From assembly GCA_050952065.1 (NCBI GenBank), contig JBMNKF010000001.1, positions 1 to 64,000 on the forward strand: a stretch of DNA of 64,000 nt, in the 5' to 3' direction. Source of the DNA: JAXGZG01 sp050952065. GTDB lineage: Bacteria > Bacillota > Sulfobacillia > Fermentithermobacillales > Fermentithermobacillaceae. Shown here piece after piece: positions 42,447-50,681 of this stretch. Made by a program: the position numbers and the translations under genes. Numbering within the stretch: the stretch's first letter is position 1; each line of letters starts with the position of its first letter. Below the pieces are notes generated by a model. That model was not told where the DNA came from. It saw only the letters and a list, made by a program, of their open reading frames with translations, and did not search any database.

Positions 42447-43826
42447 ATGACCGACAGGAGATACCCGGCAGAGCCTTATAGGATCAAAGCAGTTGAACCT
42501 GTCAAGATGATTGACAGGACGAGAAGGGAAGAAGTGATAAGAGAAGCGGGATACAATACTTTTCTGATTAACTCCGAGGACGTCTACATAGATCTTCTCA
42601 CCGATAGTGGCACAAACGCCATGAGCGACAGACAATGGGCCGCACTTATGATGGGCGACGAAGCCTATGCTGGAAGCAGGAGTTTTCATCGTCTTGAGGC
42701 CACTGTCAAAAGACTATTTGGTTTCAAACACGTTGTCCCCACGCACCAAGGGCGAGGCGCGGAAAACATTCTGAGCCGCATAGCGATCAAACCGGGCCAA
42801 TATGTTCCAGGAAACATGTATTTCACTACAACCAGATACCATCAAGAGGCCAACGGCGGTATATTCAAAGACATCATCATCGACGAAGCCCATGATCCTC
42901 AGGCTATCCTGCCTTTTAAGGGCAATGTCGATTGCGCCAAACTCGAATCCCTCATCGATGAGGTCGGAGCCGACAATATCGCCTACGTGTGCGTGGCGGT
43001 TACCGTGAACATGGCCGGAGGACAGCCGGTATCCATGGCCAATCTGAAAGAGGTTTCGGCTATGTGCAAAAAGCACGGTATCAGGCTGTTCATGGATGCT
43101 ACCCGGTGCGTGGAGAATGCCTACTTCATCAAGAAACGCGAAGAGGGCTACCAGGATGTGCCAATCAAGGATATCGTCTATGAGATGTTCAGTTACGCAG
43201 ATGGTTGCACTATGTCCGGAAAGAAGGACTGTATCACCAACATAGGTGGATTCTTGTGTCTAAACGACGATGAGCTGTTCTTGATGGCAAAGGAGCTTGT
43301 TGTGGTGTTCGAAGGCATGCCCTCTTACGGTGGAATGGCGGGACGCGATATGGAAGCAATGGCCGTTGGGCTAGAAGAGGCCATGCAAGAGGAGTACATC
43401 GAACACAGAGTGATGCAAGTGAAGTACCTGGGCGATCGGCTTTTGGAGGCGGGTGTTCCCATCATGGAACCTGTCGGAGGTCATGCGGTGTTCCTCGATG
43501 CCAGACGCTTTTGCCCCCACCTGATTCAGGACGAGTTTCCCGCTCAAGCCTTGGCCGCGCAATTGTACGTTGAATCCGGTGTGAGGGCCATGGAGAGGGG
43601 AATCGTGTCGGCCGGTCGAGACATAGATACCGGAGACCATCATAGACCCAAATTGGAGTTGGTTCGGCTCACCATTCCGCGCAGGGTGTACACGTATGCC
43701 CACATGGATATCGTCGCCGATGCGGTAATCTCTCTATACAAGAAGAAAGACTCCATCAAAGGGCTTCGATTCGTATACGAACCAAAGAGACTGCGTTTTT
43801 TCACGGCAAGGTTTGAACCCATATAG
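42447..43826 (+). CDS. tpl: tyrosine phenol-lyase
   Basis: Pyridoxal-phosphate enzyme that splits L-tyrosine into phenol, pyruvate and ammonia. The 459 residues resemble the Citrobacter enzyme over the whole length as I recall it: TDSGTNAMSDRQWAALMMGD, VPTHQGRGAENILS, the PLP lysine in SYADGCTMSGKKD, the substrate-specificity arginine region VRAMERGIVSAGR and the ending LRFFTARFEPI. The last two contexts favour tyrosine phenol-lyase over tryptophanase. Start ATG 42447 follows GAGGGGTG; the GTG at 42438 is too close to that site. It is a single gene between an FCD regulator and a hairpin. It gives pyruvate for fermentation and releases phenol. Confidence 0.94.
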   Translation: MTDRRYPAEPYRIKAVEPVKMIDRTRREEVIREAGYNTFLINSEDVYIDLLTDSGTNAMSDRQWAALMMGDEAYAGSRSFHRLEATVKRLFGFKHVVPTHQGRGAENILSRIAIKPGQYVPGNMYFTTTRYHQEANGGIFKDIIIDEAHDPQAILPFKGNVDCAKLESLIDEVGADNIAYVCVAVTVNMAGGQPVSMANLKEVSAMCKKHGIRLFMDATRCVENAYFIKKREEGYQDVPIKDIVYEMFSYADGCTMSGKKDCITNIGGFLCLNDDELFLMAKELVVVFEGMPSYGGMAGRDMEAMAVGLEEAMQEEYIEHRVMQVKYLGDRLLEAGVPIMEPVGGHAVFLDARRFCPHLIQDEFPAQALAAQLYVESGVRAMERGIVSAGRDIDTGDHHRPKLELVRLTIPRRVYTYAHMDIVADAVISLYKKKDSIKGLRFVYEPKRLRFFTARFEPI

Positions 43827-43901
43827 TAAGGTAACTGGTCGTGAGCAATCGCCTTCCCTGAGTATTGGCGCGTTGACGCGGGAGGCTCCGACTGTCATTC
43901 A

Positions 43902-43935
43902 TCAGGGCGAGCGCGCTCGTGAGGGCTCGCCCTGA
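43902..43935 (+). terminator. hairpin after tpl
   Basis: TCAGGGCGAGC (43902-43912) and GCTCGCCCTGA (43925-43935) form a perfect 11-base stem. The following sequence has only a short T stretch, so it is a probable but weak terminator. Confidence 0.6.
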
Positions 43936-44022
43936 CGGTTTACTCCAGTTTACTAAGGTGTGTGGTCGGATAGTCTATCGCGGAGCGAGCATGCTGCTAG
44001 AGATCGCCATGTGGGTTTCGCT

Positions 44023-44332
44023 TCATATCAAATTGAGTTGCTTCGCCTTTAGAACTGCATCCATCGCGTTGGTCTCCTTGAGCAGAGCGAATGCCTCCTC
44101 TTGGTTCCCCGTCAACCAAAGGACAATGGTCAGCAACACAGCTTGCTTCCGCCGAATCGAGAAGCCTATGATAAGCGGTACAAAGCTTTCGGAGTTTTTC
44201 CGCGAGCGACCTCGCTTTTTCGTATTCTCCCAGGACGATATAGGCCCGCACCGTTGTAAACTGCATGAAAAGCCGGTGCAGCTCCGCTCTGGACGACTCA
44301 GTTACGAAGTGGTTTTCCAGCCATTTCTTCAT
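44023..44332 (-). pseudogene. C-terminal remnant of a MalT/LuxR-type TPR regulator or related protein
   Basis: The minus strand reads RAELHRLFMQFTTVRAYIVL, then GEYEKARSLAEKLRKLCTAY and LLDSAEAS, a TPR-like helical repeat. One base later the frame changes and continues VLLTIVLWLTGNQEEAFALL to AVLKAKQLNLI and a stop. Such helical repeats with the xxGxxEEAxxLL spacing occur in MalT-type activators. No helix-turn-helix or ATPase part remains. The gene is dead or the sequence has an indel near 44145. Confidence 0.6.
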
Positions 44333-44469
44333 CGATCTCGATACTCAACTGCCTGCTTACCCTTCTGTGCAGCATTTAGCCCTGGAAAGGCCCATCGACA
44401 GTTGACTCATTCCCACGTATAGACAGATCATAAGCACAAGCGATACGGTGAAGGTGACAATTAGGAAAC

Positions 44470-44742
44470 GTGAGTGACACCTGTGAAAGATGGGACTTCC
44501 TCGTGAAAGAAGACATCAATGCTGCTGCAGACCTAACACCATTACGTCTAGTTCAGGTCGCCAGCATATGGTTGCCGGAGGATCGGGCTTTGTGTGTAGC
44601 GACCGAAGTTGATATGATGTGGACCTATGTTGGTGGGGCAGAGGCATGTATCAACGAGATTCTCACGAGCGATAGGCTAGAAGCTTGGCAGGCGACAACT
44701 GATGACCGAGTCGTTATTGATGGCGATCTGGTGAATCTCTAG
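44470..44742 (+). CDS. 90-residue protein upstream of the CobW-type GTPase
   Basis: A small acidic protein (MSDTCERWDFLVKEDINAAA) with no membrane segment and no motif I recognise. It starts with GTG and ends 24 bases before the CobW-type gene, so the two are probably one operon. The region DRALCVATEVDMMWTYVGGA has one cysteine and two methionines, insufficient to claim metal binding. A partner of the GTPase is a guess from position. Confidence 0.55.
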   Translation: MSDTCERWDFLVKEDINAAADLTPLRLVQVASIWLPEDRALCVATEVDMMWTYVGGAEACINEILTSDRLEAWQATTDDRVVIDGDLVNL

Positions 44743-44766
44743 TGTGACAAGGGAGCGTGGACAAGT

Positions 44767-45855
44767 ATGGGAAGATTCATGGTCGTCAGCGGATTCCTAG
44801 GTGCGGGCAAAACCACTAGCATGGTTGCATTGGCGGACTACATCAACGCAAACTTGGGCAAAGCTAGTGTGATAGCCAATGACCTGGGAGCCAAAAACCT
44901 TGTCGATACCAAGTATTCTAAGGCCTGTGGCTGTGATATCAGTGAATTGACCGGCGAGTGCATCTGTTACCAGACCGAAAACCTGGTTGACAGGCTAAGA
45001 CGTCTCATCAACTACGACCACAATGATCTTGTCATGTCCGACATCCCGGGCTGCGGTGTAGGAGCTCTCGAACATGTTTACCATAAGCTAGACAAGGAAT
45101 ACCGCGGTGAGTTTGGTCTCGCGCCATTCACCGTGATAGCCGACCCGGAACGGTTGCGCGCTATCATGCCGGAACAAGCCGACATTAACCTCCCCGAAGA
45201 GATGAACTATCTGTTTAGAGCCCAGCTTCAGGAGGCGGATGTTGTGGTGTTGAACAAGATCGATCTTCTGACAGATGCTGAAACCGAGACCTACCTCAGA
45301 TTTATCGAGGGTTCTTGTCCCGATGCGGAGGTCTTTGCCATCTCCGCAAAGAATAGGACGAATATCGGTCAGCTTGCGGACTATATCATGACCCATAGCG
45401 CATCCCTCAAAACTGTGGACGTCGGGTACGGCGGACCGGAGTTTGTGGCCGCTGAGCAGAAACTGAGCTGGTATAACCGTCAACTCTATGTGACAGTCTG
45501 CTGTGGTACTCTTGATGGCAACGCTTTCCTCGGTGACTTGGTCGAATCTGTCCGTGCAAAACTCAAGGGCAAGCGTCGAAACGTTCCCCACCTGAAGGTT
45601 TACGCCGAAGGAGCAGATGGAACAGCATGCAAGATCTCACTTTTGGGTGTCGATTATGATATGGAGTTTGACAGCCGGCTCGGGCAACCCTGCGTCGATC
45701 TGCCTGTCATAATCAACGCCAGAGCCGCATGCGAATCGCAGCTTCTTGCCGAAACCATGGATGAAGCGCTCCATGAGACAGCAAACAAGCATAATCTTGA
45801 CGTTGTCGTCTTTTTTACAGAATGCTTTGGGATGATGGATAGAGGCCGTATGTAG
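44767..45855 (+). CDS. CobW/HypB/UreG-type GTPase
   Basis: A 362-residue GTPase of the SIMIBI metallochaperone and activator group. The P-loop is GFLGAGKTT at 9-17, the G3-like motif DIPGCGVGAL, and the G4 motif VVLNKIDLL; SAKNRTN supplies G5. The cysteine patch GECICY (near residue 65) stands where COG0523 members have CxCC, so the metal site may differ. The remainder after residue 235 is a C-terminal domain (LYVTVCCGTLDGNAFLG). Such proteins load metal or activate corrinoid and other enzymes; adjacent genes encode a radical SAM protein, but no obvious client is present. Confidence 0.88.
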   Translation: MGRFMVVSGFLGAGKTTSMVALADYINANLGKASVIANDLGAKNLVDTKYSKACGCDISELTGECICYQTENLVDRLRRLINYDHNDLVMSDIPGCGVGALEHVYHKLDKEYRGEFGLAPFTVIADPERLRAIMPEQADINLPEEMNYLFRAQLQEADVVVLNKIDLLTDAETETYLRFIEGSCPDAEVFAISAKNRTNIGQLADYIMTHSASLKTVDVGYGGPEFVAAEQKLSWYNRQLYVTVCCGTLDGNAFLGDLVESVRAKLKGKRRNVPHLKVYAEGADGTACKISLLGVDYDMEFDSRLGQPCVDLPVIINARAACESQLLAETMDEALHETANKHNLDVVVFFTECFGMMDRGRM

Positions 45856-45918
45856 GTATCGTAATGACTACTGTTCCGGGCGGCTCTTAAGCTGGGGAGC
45901 GATTGCAGGAGGATGATT

Positions 45919-47241
45919 TTGCGTACTGTAACAAGACATACTTATAGCGTGTGTCCTGTTTGTCTGAAAAGGATACCAGCGGTGCACGTGTCTTATGGCA
46001 AAGAGATCTATCTAGAAAAAACATGCCCTGAGCATGGACCCTTTTCTTCAGTCATATGGCGCGGACTGCGCGACATGGAAGCATGGAGAGGGAGTCTCCC
46101 TTCGATCGCAGAAGGCGAAAATGAAGACTGCCCGAACGCGTGTGGGCTATGTGTCGAGCACCGGCAGGATACCTGCTGTGTCCTTTTGGAGGTCACAAAG
46201 CGCTGCAACTTACGTTGCCCTTTTTGCTTCGCTGAAGGCGGTGACGGAGAAGACATTCCTCTCGATGTCATTGTAGAACGCCTTAAGGCACTGGCCGTGC
46301 CCGGCAAGACGTTAGTGCAGCTCAGTGGAGGGGAGCCGACTGTCCGGAACGATCTGCCCGAGATCGTTGCCGCCGCGAAAGACGCGGGTTGCCAGTATGT
46401 TCAACTGAACACCAACGCTATTCGACTCGGCCAGGATAGCCAATATGTTAAAAGCCTTAAAGAAGCCGGTCTTTCGTTTGTATTCATGCAGTTTGACGGA
46501 ATGGACGACGGCATCTACCGCACTCTTCGAGGGAAGGATCTGCTGAGTATAAAGAAGCAGGCAATCCATAACTGCGCTCGTCACAACCTTGGGGTAACAC
46601 TTGTCCCCACCATTGTGCCCGGTGTCAACACGCAGGATATCGGTAATATGATACGCTTTGCCATCTCGCAATCTCCTGGTGTGCGTGGAGTCCATTTCCA
46701 ACCCGTCAGTTATTTTGGGCGTGTTCCGACATTGCCGTCTGACGCCCAACGCTTTACGCTCGATGAATTGCTTGACGCCATTGAAGACCAGGCCGGGGCG
46801 CTTGTCCCCATGGATTCGCTCCTGCCGTCGCGCTGTGACCATCCGCTCTGCGGGTTCCACGGCGATTACATCGTTATGCCTGACCAGGTTCTATATCCGT
46901 TGCATAGGATCAATACTAGCTCTGGTAATGCAACCACGGCAGATCAGAACCGTTCGTTTGTCGCTCGCAAATGGCAGAGACCCAAACCTGATGAAGTCGG
47001 AAAATCGGACTCAACAGGACCCGGATCAAGTTTTGATTCTTTCACTGGATTCATCAGACGCATCCGCTCTCACAGTTTCACGCTAACGGCCATGGCGTTT
47101 CAGGATGCCGGAAATCTCGATCTTGAGCGTCTCAGAAGATGCAGCCTTCATGTATTTGATGATGGCCGATTCGTGCCCTTCTGCGCGTATTATCTGACGA
47201 CTCAAATCTGCTACATGCCAGGCCATGAGGGGAGCGCCTGA
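45919..47241 (+). CDS. radical SAM protein, COG1964/TrsS-like group
   Basis: About 440 residues. The SAM/4Fe-4S motif is CNLRCPFC (C96, C100, C103), followed by LVQLSGGEPTVRND and QLNTNA, typical radical SAM strands. An N-terminal zinc-knuckle-like segment (SVCPVCLKRIPA and LEKTCPEHGPF) and the spacer CPNACGLCVEH are seen in the group that includes tetraether-lipid synthase, MJ0619 and TrsS-type proteins. I prefer TTG 45919 because AGGAGG touches the ATG at 45913. The reaction is unknown; it may methylate or cross-link a small molecule or lipid. It follows the CobW-type gene in the same direction. Confidence 0.88.
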   Translation: MRTVTRHTYSVCPVCLKRIPAVHVSYGKEIYLEKTCPEHGPFSSVIWRGLRDMEAWRGSLPSIAEGENEDCPNACGLCVEHRQDTCCVLLEVTKRCNLRCPFCFAEGGDGEDIPLDVIVERLKALAVPGKTLVQLSGGEPTVRNDLPEIVAAAKDAGCQYVQLNTNAIRLGQDSQYVKSLKEAGLSFVFMQFDGMDDGIYRTLRGKDLLSIKKQAIHNCARHNLGVTLVPTIVPGVNTQDIGNMIRFAISQSPGVRGVHFQPVSYFGRVPTLPSDAQRFTLDELLDAIEDQAGALVPMDSLLPSRCDHPLCGFHGDYIVMPDQVLYPLHRINTSSGNATTADQNRSFVARKWQRPKPDEVGKSDSTGPGSSFDSFTGFIRRIRSHSFTLTAMAFQDAGNLDLERLRRCSLHVFDDGRFVPFCAYYLTTQICYMPGHEGSA

Positions 47242-47249
47242 TACCTACA

Positions 47250-47768
47250 ATGCGAAAGATGCTGAGCGACTGGCACGCACCGTATATCCAATCACTTGTC
47301 AGGCTCATTGAGACACAGAGCAAGGAAACGCTTGCCAGATGGGCAGTTGATTACGCCGAGCGAGAAATGCTGCCGTTGTGGAGAAAGCACTTCCCCGATG
47401 ACCCGCGACCCGAACAGGCACTGGATGCCGCTCGCCAGTGGTTACTGGGGGTCGTGAAGCTGCCCCAAGCGAAAGCTGCGATCCTAGAGTGTCATGCTGC
47501 GGCCCGCGAAACAGGCGCGAACCCCGTTGCACAAGCTGCCGCAAGGGCTATCGGTCAATCTGCATCAACCATTCACTCCGCAAGGCACTGTATAGGACTT
47601 GCCTTATATGGCGCTGTAGCGGTCGCATATGATACTCTGGGATCGAATGTACCTTGGGACCTGGTGGAGGAATGCGCTGCTTCAGAGTGCCAACGCATGC
47701 TTGATGCGCTTCGTAAGGTGGCTGTGGACAATGAACCGAACCCGGCAAGAATCCGCTGGACATGCTGA
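47250..47768 (+). CDS. Imm5-like putative immunity protein
   Basis: A 172-residue helical protein: LARWAVDYAEREMLPLWRKH, then DDPRPEQALDAARQWLLGVV and AARAIGQSASTIHSARHC. The alternation of AxAxxA helices with DxRPxxA is what I associate with the Imm5-type 'putative immunity protein' family, assigned to polymorphic toxin systems. No toxin gene is next to it, and it starts eight bases after the radical SAM gene, so it may have another role here. Family assignment is moderate. Confidence 0.68.
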   Translation: MRKMLSDWHAPYIQSLVRLIETQSKETLARWAVDYAEREMLPLWRKHFPDDPRPEQALDAARQWLLGVVKLPQAKAAILECHAAARETGANPVAQAAARAIGQSASTIHSARHCIGLALYGAVAVAYDTLGSNVPWDLVEECAASECQRMLDALRKVAVDNEPNPARIRWTC

Positions 47769-47831
47769 TTGGAGCGAAAACATGACCTTTTGAATTGGAG
47801 ATCCACCTAAAGGATTTCGGGAGGGTTCGCT

Positions 47832-48587
47832 GTGTGGTTCTTTATGGCAATTGGCTTGTTTTTAATACTCATGGGTTTAGCAGTTCATGTGCTCAAATGG
47901 CATTTCTTAATCTCGGGCTATAACACCATGTCCAAAGAGAGAAAGGCAAACGTCGATACAGAAGGCCTCGGACGTTTCATGGGGATGTACTGTTATTTTA
48001 ATGGCGGCGTATTCATCATTGCAGGTGTGTTCTACGCTCTAGGATTCAGATCCGCTTTGGCGCCTGCCCTTGTGCTTTTCGGCATCTCCACAGTCTACTT
48101 CTTGATAAGGGCTCAAAAGTATGATGGAAACATCTATGGTCAAGACGGAAGGCTACGAAAGGGAGCTTGGAGACAGCTTATTGTGCCTGCCGCTATCGCT
48201 GTCGTTTCGCTGGTGGTTGTTGGCGTTCTGCTGTTTTTCTCATCCCAACCAACTAGGGTGACCCTTCTTGATGAGGGCATACAGATTCACGGGATGTATG
48301 GAGATGTCTATTCTTGGGAATCAATCGAGGCAGCCGAGCTAATCGGCGAACTGCCCACCATCCAACTGCGAACAAATGGCTCGGCTTTGGGCTCGAAGCT
48401 GAAGGGACACTTCACCACAAGAGAACTGGGACCGGTCAAGTTGTTTGTTGATGCCGATAGGCCTCCGTTCATCAACCTTAAGACAAACAAAGGGATCGTT
48501 ATCTTCAATCTGGACAATACAGACCACACAACGGAGATCTTTGAAGAAATCCTACGCCATGCAGAGTCTGGAGTACTAACCGACTAA
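47832..48587 (+). CDS. DUF3784-like membrane protein with C-terminal PH-like domain
   Basis: A 251-residue protein. Four hydrophobic segments occupy the first 140 residues (WFFMAIGLFLILMGLAVHVL; FNGGVFIIAGVFYALGF; LAPALVLFGISTVYFLI; LIVPAAIAVVSLVVVGVLLF), with GYNTMSKERKANVD between the first two, a DUF3784 hallmark. The last 110 residues (VTLLDEGIQIHGMYGDVYSW) look like a bacterial PH-like beta domain. The GTG start has GGGAGGG upstream. Function unknown. Confidence 0.82.
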   Translation: MWFFMAIGLFLILMGLAVHVLKWHFLISGYNTMSKERKANVDTEGLGRFMGMYCYFNGGVFIIAGVFYALGFRSALAPALVLFGISTVYFLIRAQKYDGNIYGQDGRLRKGAWRQLIVPAAIAVVSLVVVGVLLFFSSQPTRVTLLDEGIQIHGMYGDVYSWESIEAAELIGELPTIQLRTNGSALGSKLKGHFTTRELGPVKLFVDADRPPFINLKTNKGIVIFNLDNTDHTTEIFEEILRHAESGVLTD

Positions 48588-48695
48588 CGCTAGAACCCTG
48601 ATAGACGAGACCCCATTGAGTTATGATCGTAACTAAACCTTCTTCTTGATACCCCAACCATGTGCCTCGCTTGTCTGAACCCTGTCGTCTTTCCA

Positions 48696-48754
48696 TTATT
48701 GACATATGTCATAAATCCGCGTACAGTAGAATCGTAAGCGACATATGTCAATAA
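48696..48754 (+). promoter_or_regulatory. twin palindromes upstream of the DUF134 gene
   Basis: TTATTGACATATGTC (48696-48710) and GACATATGTCAATAA (48740-48754) are exact reverse complements, and each contains the palindrome GACATATGTC. Centres are 39 bases apart, nearly four helical turns. They lie just ahead of a DNA-binding protein gene and are a strong candidate for its own operator. Confidence 0.75.
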
Positions 48755-48795
48755 GCGAGAAACTAGTTGCTTCGGCAACGCCAGGAAGAGAGTTG

Positions 48796-49167
48796 ATGAC
48801 TACCATGCCGAGACCCATGAAATGGCGCAGGGTATGCTGTCTTCCAGAAGGTAGCAGGTTTGGCCCTTTGGACCTAACCCTGGATGGCAGGGACTGCGTG
48901 AGGATGACCGTCGATGAGTATGAATCCATAAGGCTCATAGACTTTGAGGGTCTTACTCAGGAGGAATGTGCGACCCGCATGAATATCGCCCGCACGACAG
49001 TTCAAGGAATCTACATGCAAGCAAGAAAGAAGATTGCCGACTCACTGGTAAACGGCAAAACACTGATCATCGAAGGGGGACAATACCGGCTGTGCGATGG
49101 CCAAATGAACGGGTGTGGCCGACGCGGATGCCACAGACATAGGAGAGGGCAACAAACAATCACTTAG
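48796..49167 (+). CDS. DUF134-family helix-turn-helix protein
   Basis: A 123-residue protein with the family start MPRPMKWRRVCCLPEG and a sigma-70 region 4-like helix-turn-helix (GLTQEECATRMNIARTTVQG, then IYMQARKKIADSLV). The C-terminal cysteine and histidine cluster (CDGQMNGCGRRGCHRHRRG) may bind metal. Start ATG 48796 has AGGAAG at good distance; ATG 48805, the family's usual MPRP start, is the alternative. The gene is followed by a NifX-like cluster-binding gene, a common pairing, and probably senses iron-sulfur or redox state. Confidence 0.9.
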   Translation: MTTMPRPMKWRRVCCLPEGSRFGPLDLTLDGRDCVRMTVDEYESIRLIDFEGLTQEECATRMNIARTTVQGIYMQARKKIADSLVNGKTLIIEGGQYRLCDGQMNGCGRRGCHRHRRGQQTIT

Positions 49168-49181
49168 AACGGAGGTTTATC

Positions 49182-49511
49182 ATGAGGATCGCAGTTCCCA
49201 TAGACGAGAAAGACTCTAAATCTGTTTCGATTTCCTTTGGGCGTGCGCAGTATTTCCTTATCTACGACACAGAGACAAAAGAAAGCGTCATCTTGGACAA
49301 TGGCGTAGCCACAAGTGCCAGTGGCGGTGCCGGTATTCTAGCGGCCCAGTTTCTGGTCGACAACAGGGTGAGTGCGCTGATTACGCCACGATGCGGGCAA
49401 AACGCCGCCAACGTTCTAGAGGCTGCCGGTGTAAAGGTCTACAAAACAACCGGCACTTCAGTGAATGACAATATTGATGCATTTCGGACCGAAACCCTTC
49501 CCAAGAGCTAG
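49182..49511 (+). CDS. NifX/NifB-type cluster-binding domain protein
   Basis: A 109-residue protein of the dinitrogenase iron-molybdenum cofactor binding family: MRIAVPIDEKDSKSVSISFG, YFLIYDTETKES and NRVSALITPRCGQNAANVL. Stand-alone members without nitrogenase are common in anaerobes and are thought to bind or carry iron-sulfur or Mo/Fe clusters. GGAGG precedes the start. It is the second gene of the DUF134 operon; no nif genes are in the window. Confidence 0.9.
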   Translation: MRIAVPIDEKDSKSVSISFGRAQYFLIYDTETKESVILDNGVATSASGGAGILAAQFLVDNRVSALITPRCGQNAANVLEAAGVKVYKTTGTSVNDNIDAFRTETLPKS

Positions 49512-49575
49512 ACGAAATTCGCACAGGGTTTCGCAGACATCGATGAAGATGGCAATGTGGAGAATCTGACGAAAA

Positions 49576-49598
49576 GAGGCCGGCAATCTGCCGGCCTC
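49576..49598 (-). terminator. rho-independent terminator of the pot operon
   Basis: GAGGCCGGCA and TGCCGGCCTC form a perfect 10-base stem with a 3-base loop. Read on the minus strand it is followed by TTTTCG, right after the potD stop; it may also stop the plus-strand NifX-like operon. Confidence 0.82.
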
Positions 49599-49622
49599 GG
49601 CCTTTGTAAACATGGCTAGATA

Positions 49623-50681
49623 TTAGTTGCCGGTTGCAGTCTTGAACTCCGTCCAGACTCTTGCGTGGACTTCTTCGGCCTCGGCGGATACATTCTGGAT
49701 CATTTCCATATCGCCACCGAAATCTGAAGGCAGCGTAAGGAATTCTCTGTAATCGGGGTTGATGAGTTCATCCGCAGCTTCGTTGGTGCAATAGTACCCA
49801 AGCCATTCGAAGCATTTAGCTGATATCTCCGGCTCTAGCAAGAAATTCAGGAATCTGTGGGCAGCTTCAGGTTGCGGTGCGTTGGAGGGGATGAAGCCGG
49901 CCATAATTCCGAATCCAATACCTTCTGAAGGAAATACCACTTTCAGCTCGGGCTTTGCCAGTTTGGCCATAGTAACCTGGGACGTGTACATGACTGCAGC
50001 GGCTATCTCACCCGATAGTAGGTCGTCCTGAAGGTTGTCGTCCTTGATCAGGCGAATGTTGGGCGCCAGCTCGATAAGTTTTCTACCTGCAGACTCGATC
50101 TTGTCAACGTCGTTGGTGTTATAGCTTTCGCCCAAGACCTTGAGGGCCATGCCGTTGATAACCCTGTAGTTGGCGATTATGCCCACGTTATCCCTAAGTG
50201 ACTCGTCCCAAAGATCCGCATAGCCCGTGATGTCTATTTGTACCAACTCGGGGTCATAGACTATAGTTTGGACGCCGGCGCCGTATGGAACCGTGTATTC
50301 GTTATTGGGATCGTAGAACTGACCCTGGTAGATTGGGTTGATGTTGCCGAAATTCCCGATTTGTGAAAGATCAAGCTTCTGTGCCAGCCCTTCTTGAATG
50401 ACGGTCTCGATAATGTAGTCGTCGGCAATGACCAGGTCGTAGTCACCGCCTTTGGCAGCCTGGAGTTTAGTTAGCATGGTCTCGTCAAAGTCGAAATTAC
50501 TGTAGTTGATGGTGATGCCCGTCTCTTGAGTGAACTGATCGAGCACCTCTTGTGGGAACATTCCCTCCCACGTGAACAGGTTTAGGGTGACCGAGTTCTT
50601 TTCAGGGTCTTTTGGGCCGCAACCTGCCAAAAGCGCCCCAAGTATGGTTGCGGCCAGGGCGATAGTCCAAAACTTCTTCAC
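49623..50681 (-). CDS. potD: spermidine/putrescine ABC transporter binding protein PotD
   Basis: Extracellular lipoprotein, 352 residues, with a signal peptide ending in the lipobox LLAGC. The body has the PotD features LNLFTWEGMFPQEVLDQF, YDLVIADDYIIETV and the closing HRFLNFLLEPEISAKCFEWL. Start GTG 50681 after AAGGAGG is chosen; a longer frame to 50777 overlaps potC in another phase. It delivers polyamine to PotBC. Last gene of the operon. Confidence 0.93.
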   Translation of the reverse strand: MKKFWTIALAATILGALLAGCGPKDPEKNSVTLNLFTWEGMFPQEVLDQFTQETGITINYSNFDFDETMLTKLQAAKGGDYDLVIADDYIIETVIQEGLAQKLDLSQIGNFGNINPIYQGQFYDPNNEYTVPYGAGVQTIVYDPELVQIDITGYADLWDESLRDNVGIIANYRVINGMALKVLGESYNTNDVDKIESAGRKLIELAPNIRLIKDDNLQDDLLSGEIAAAVMYTSQVTMAKLAKPELKVVFPSEGIGFGIMAGFIPSNAPQPEAAHRFLNFLLEPEISAKCFEWLGYYCTNEAADELINPDYREFLTLPSDFGGDMEMIQNVSAEAEEVHARVWTEFKTATGN

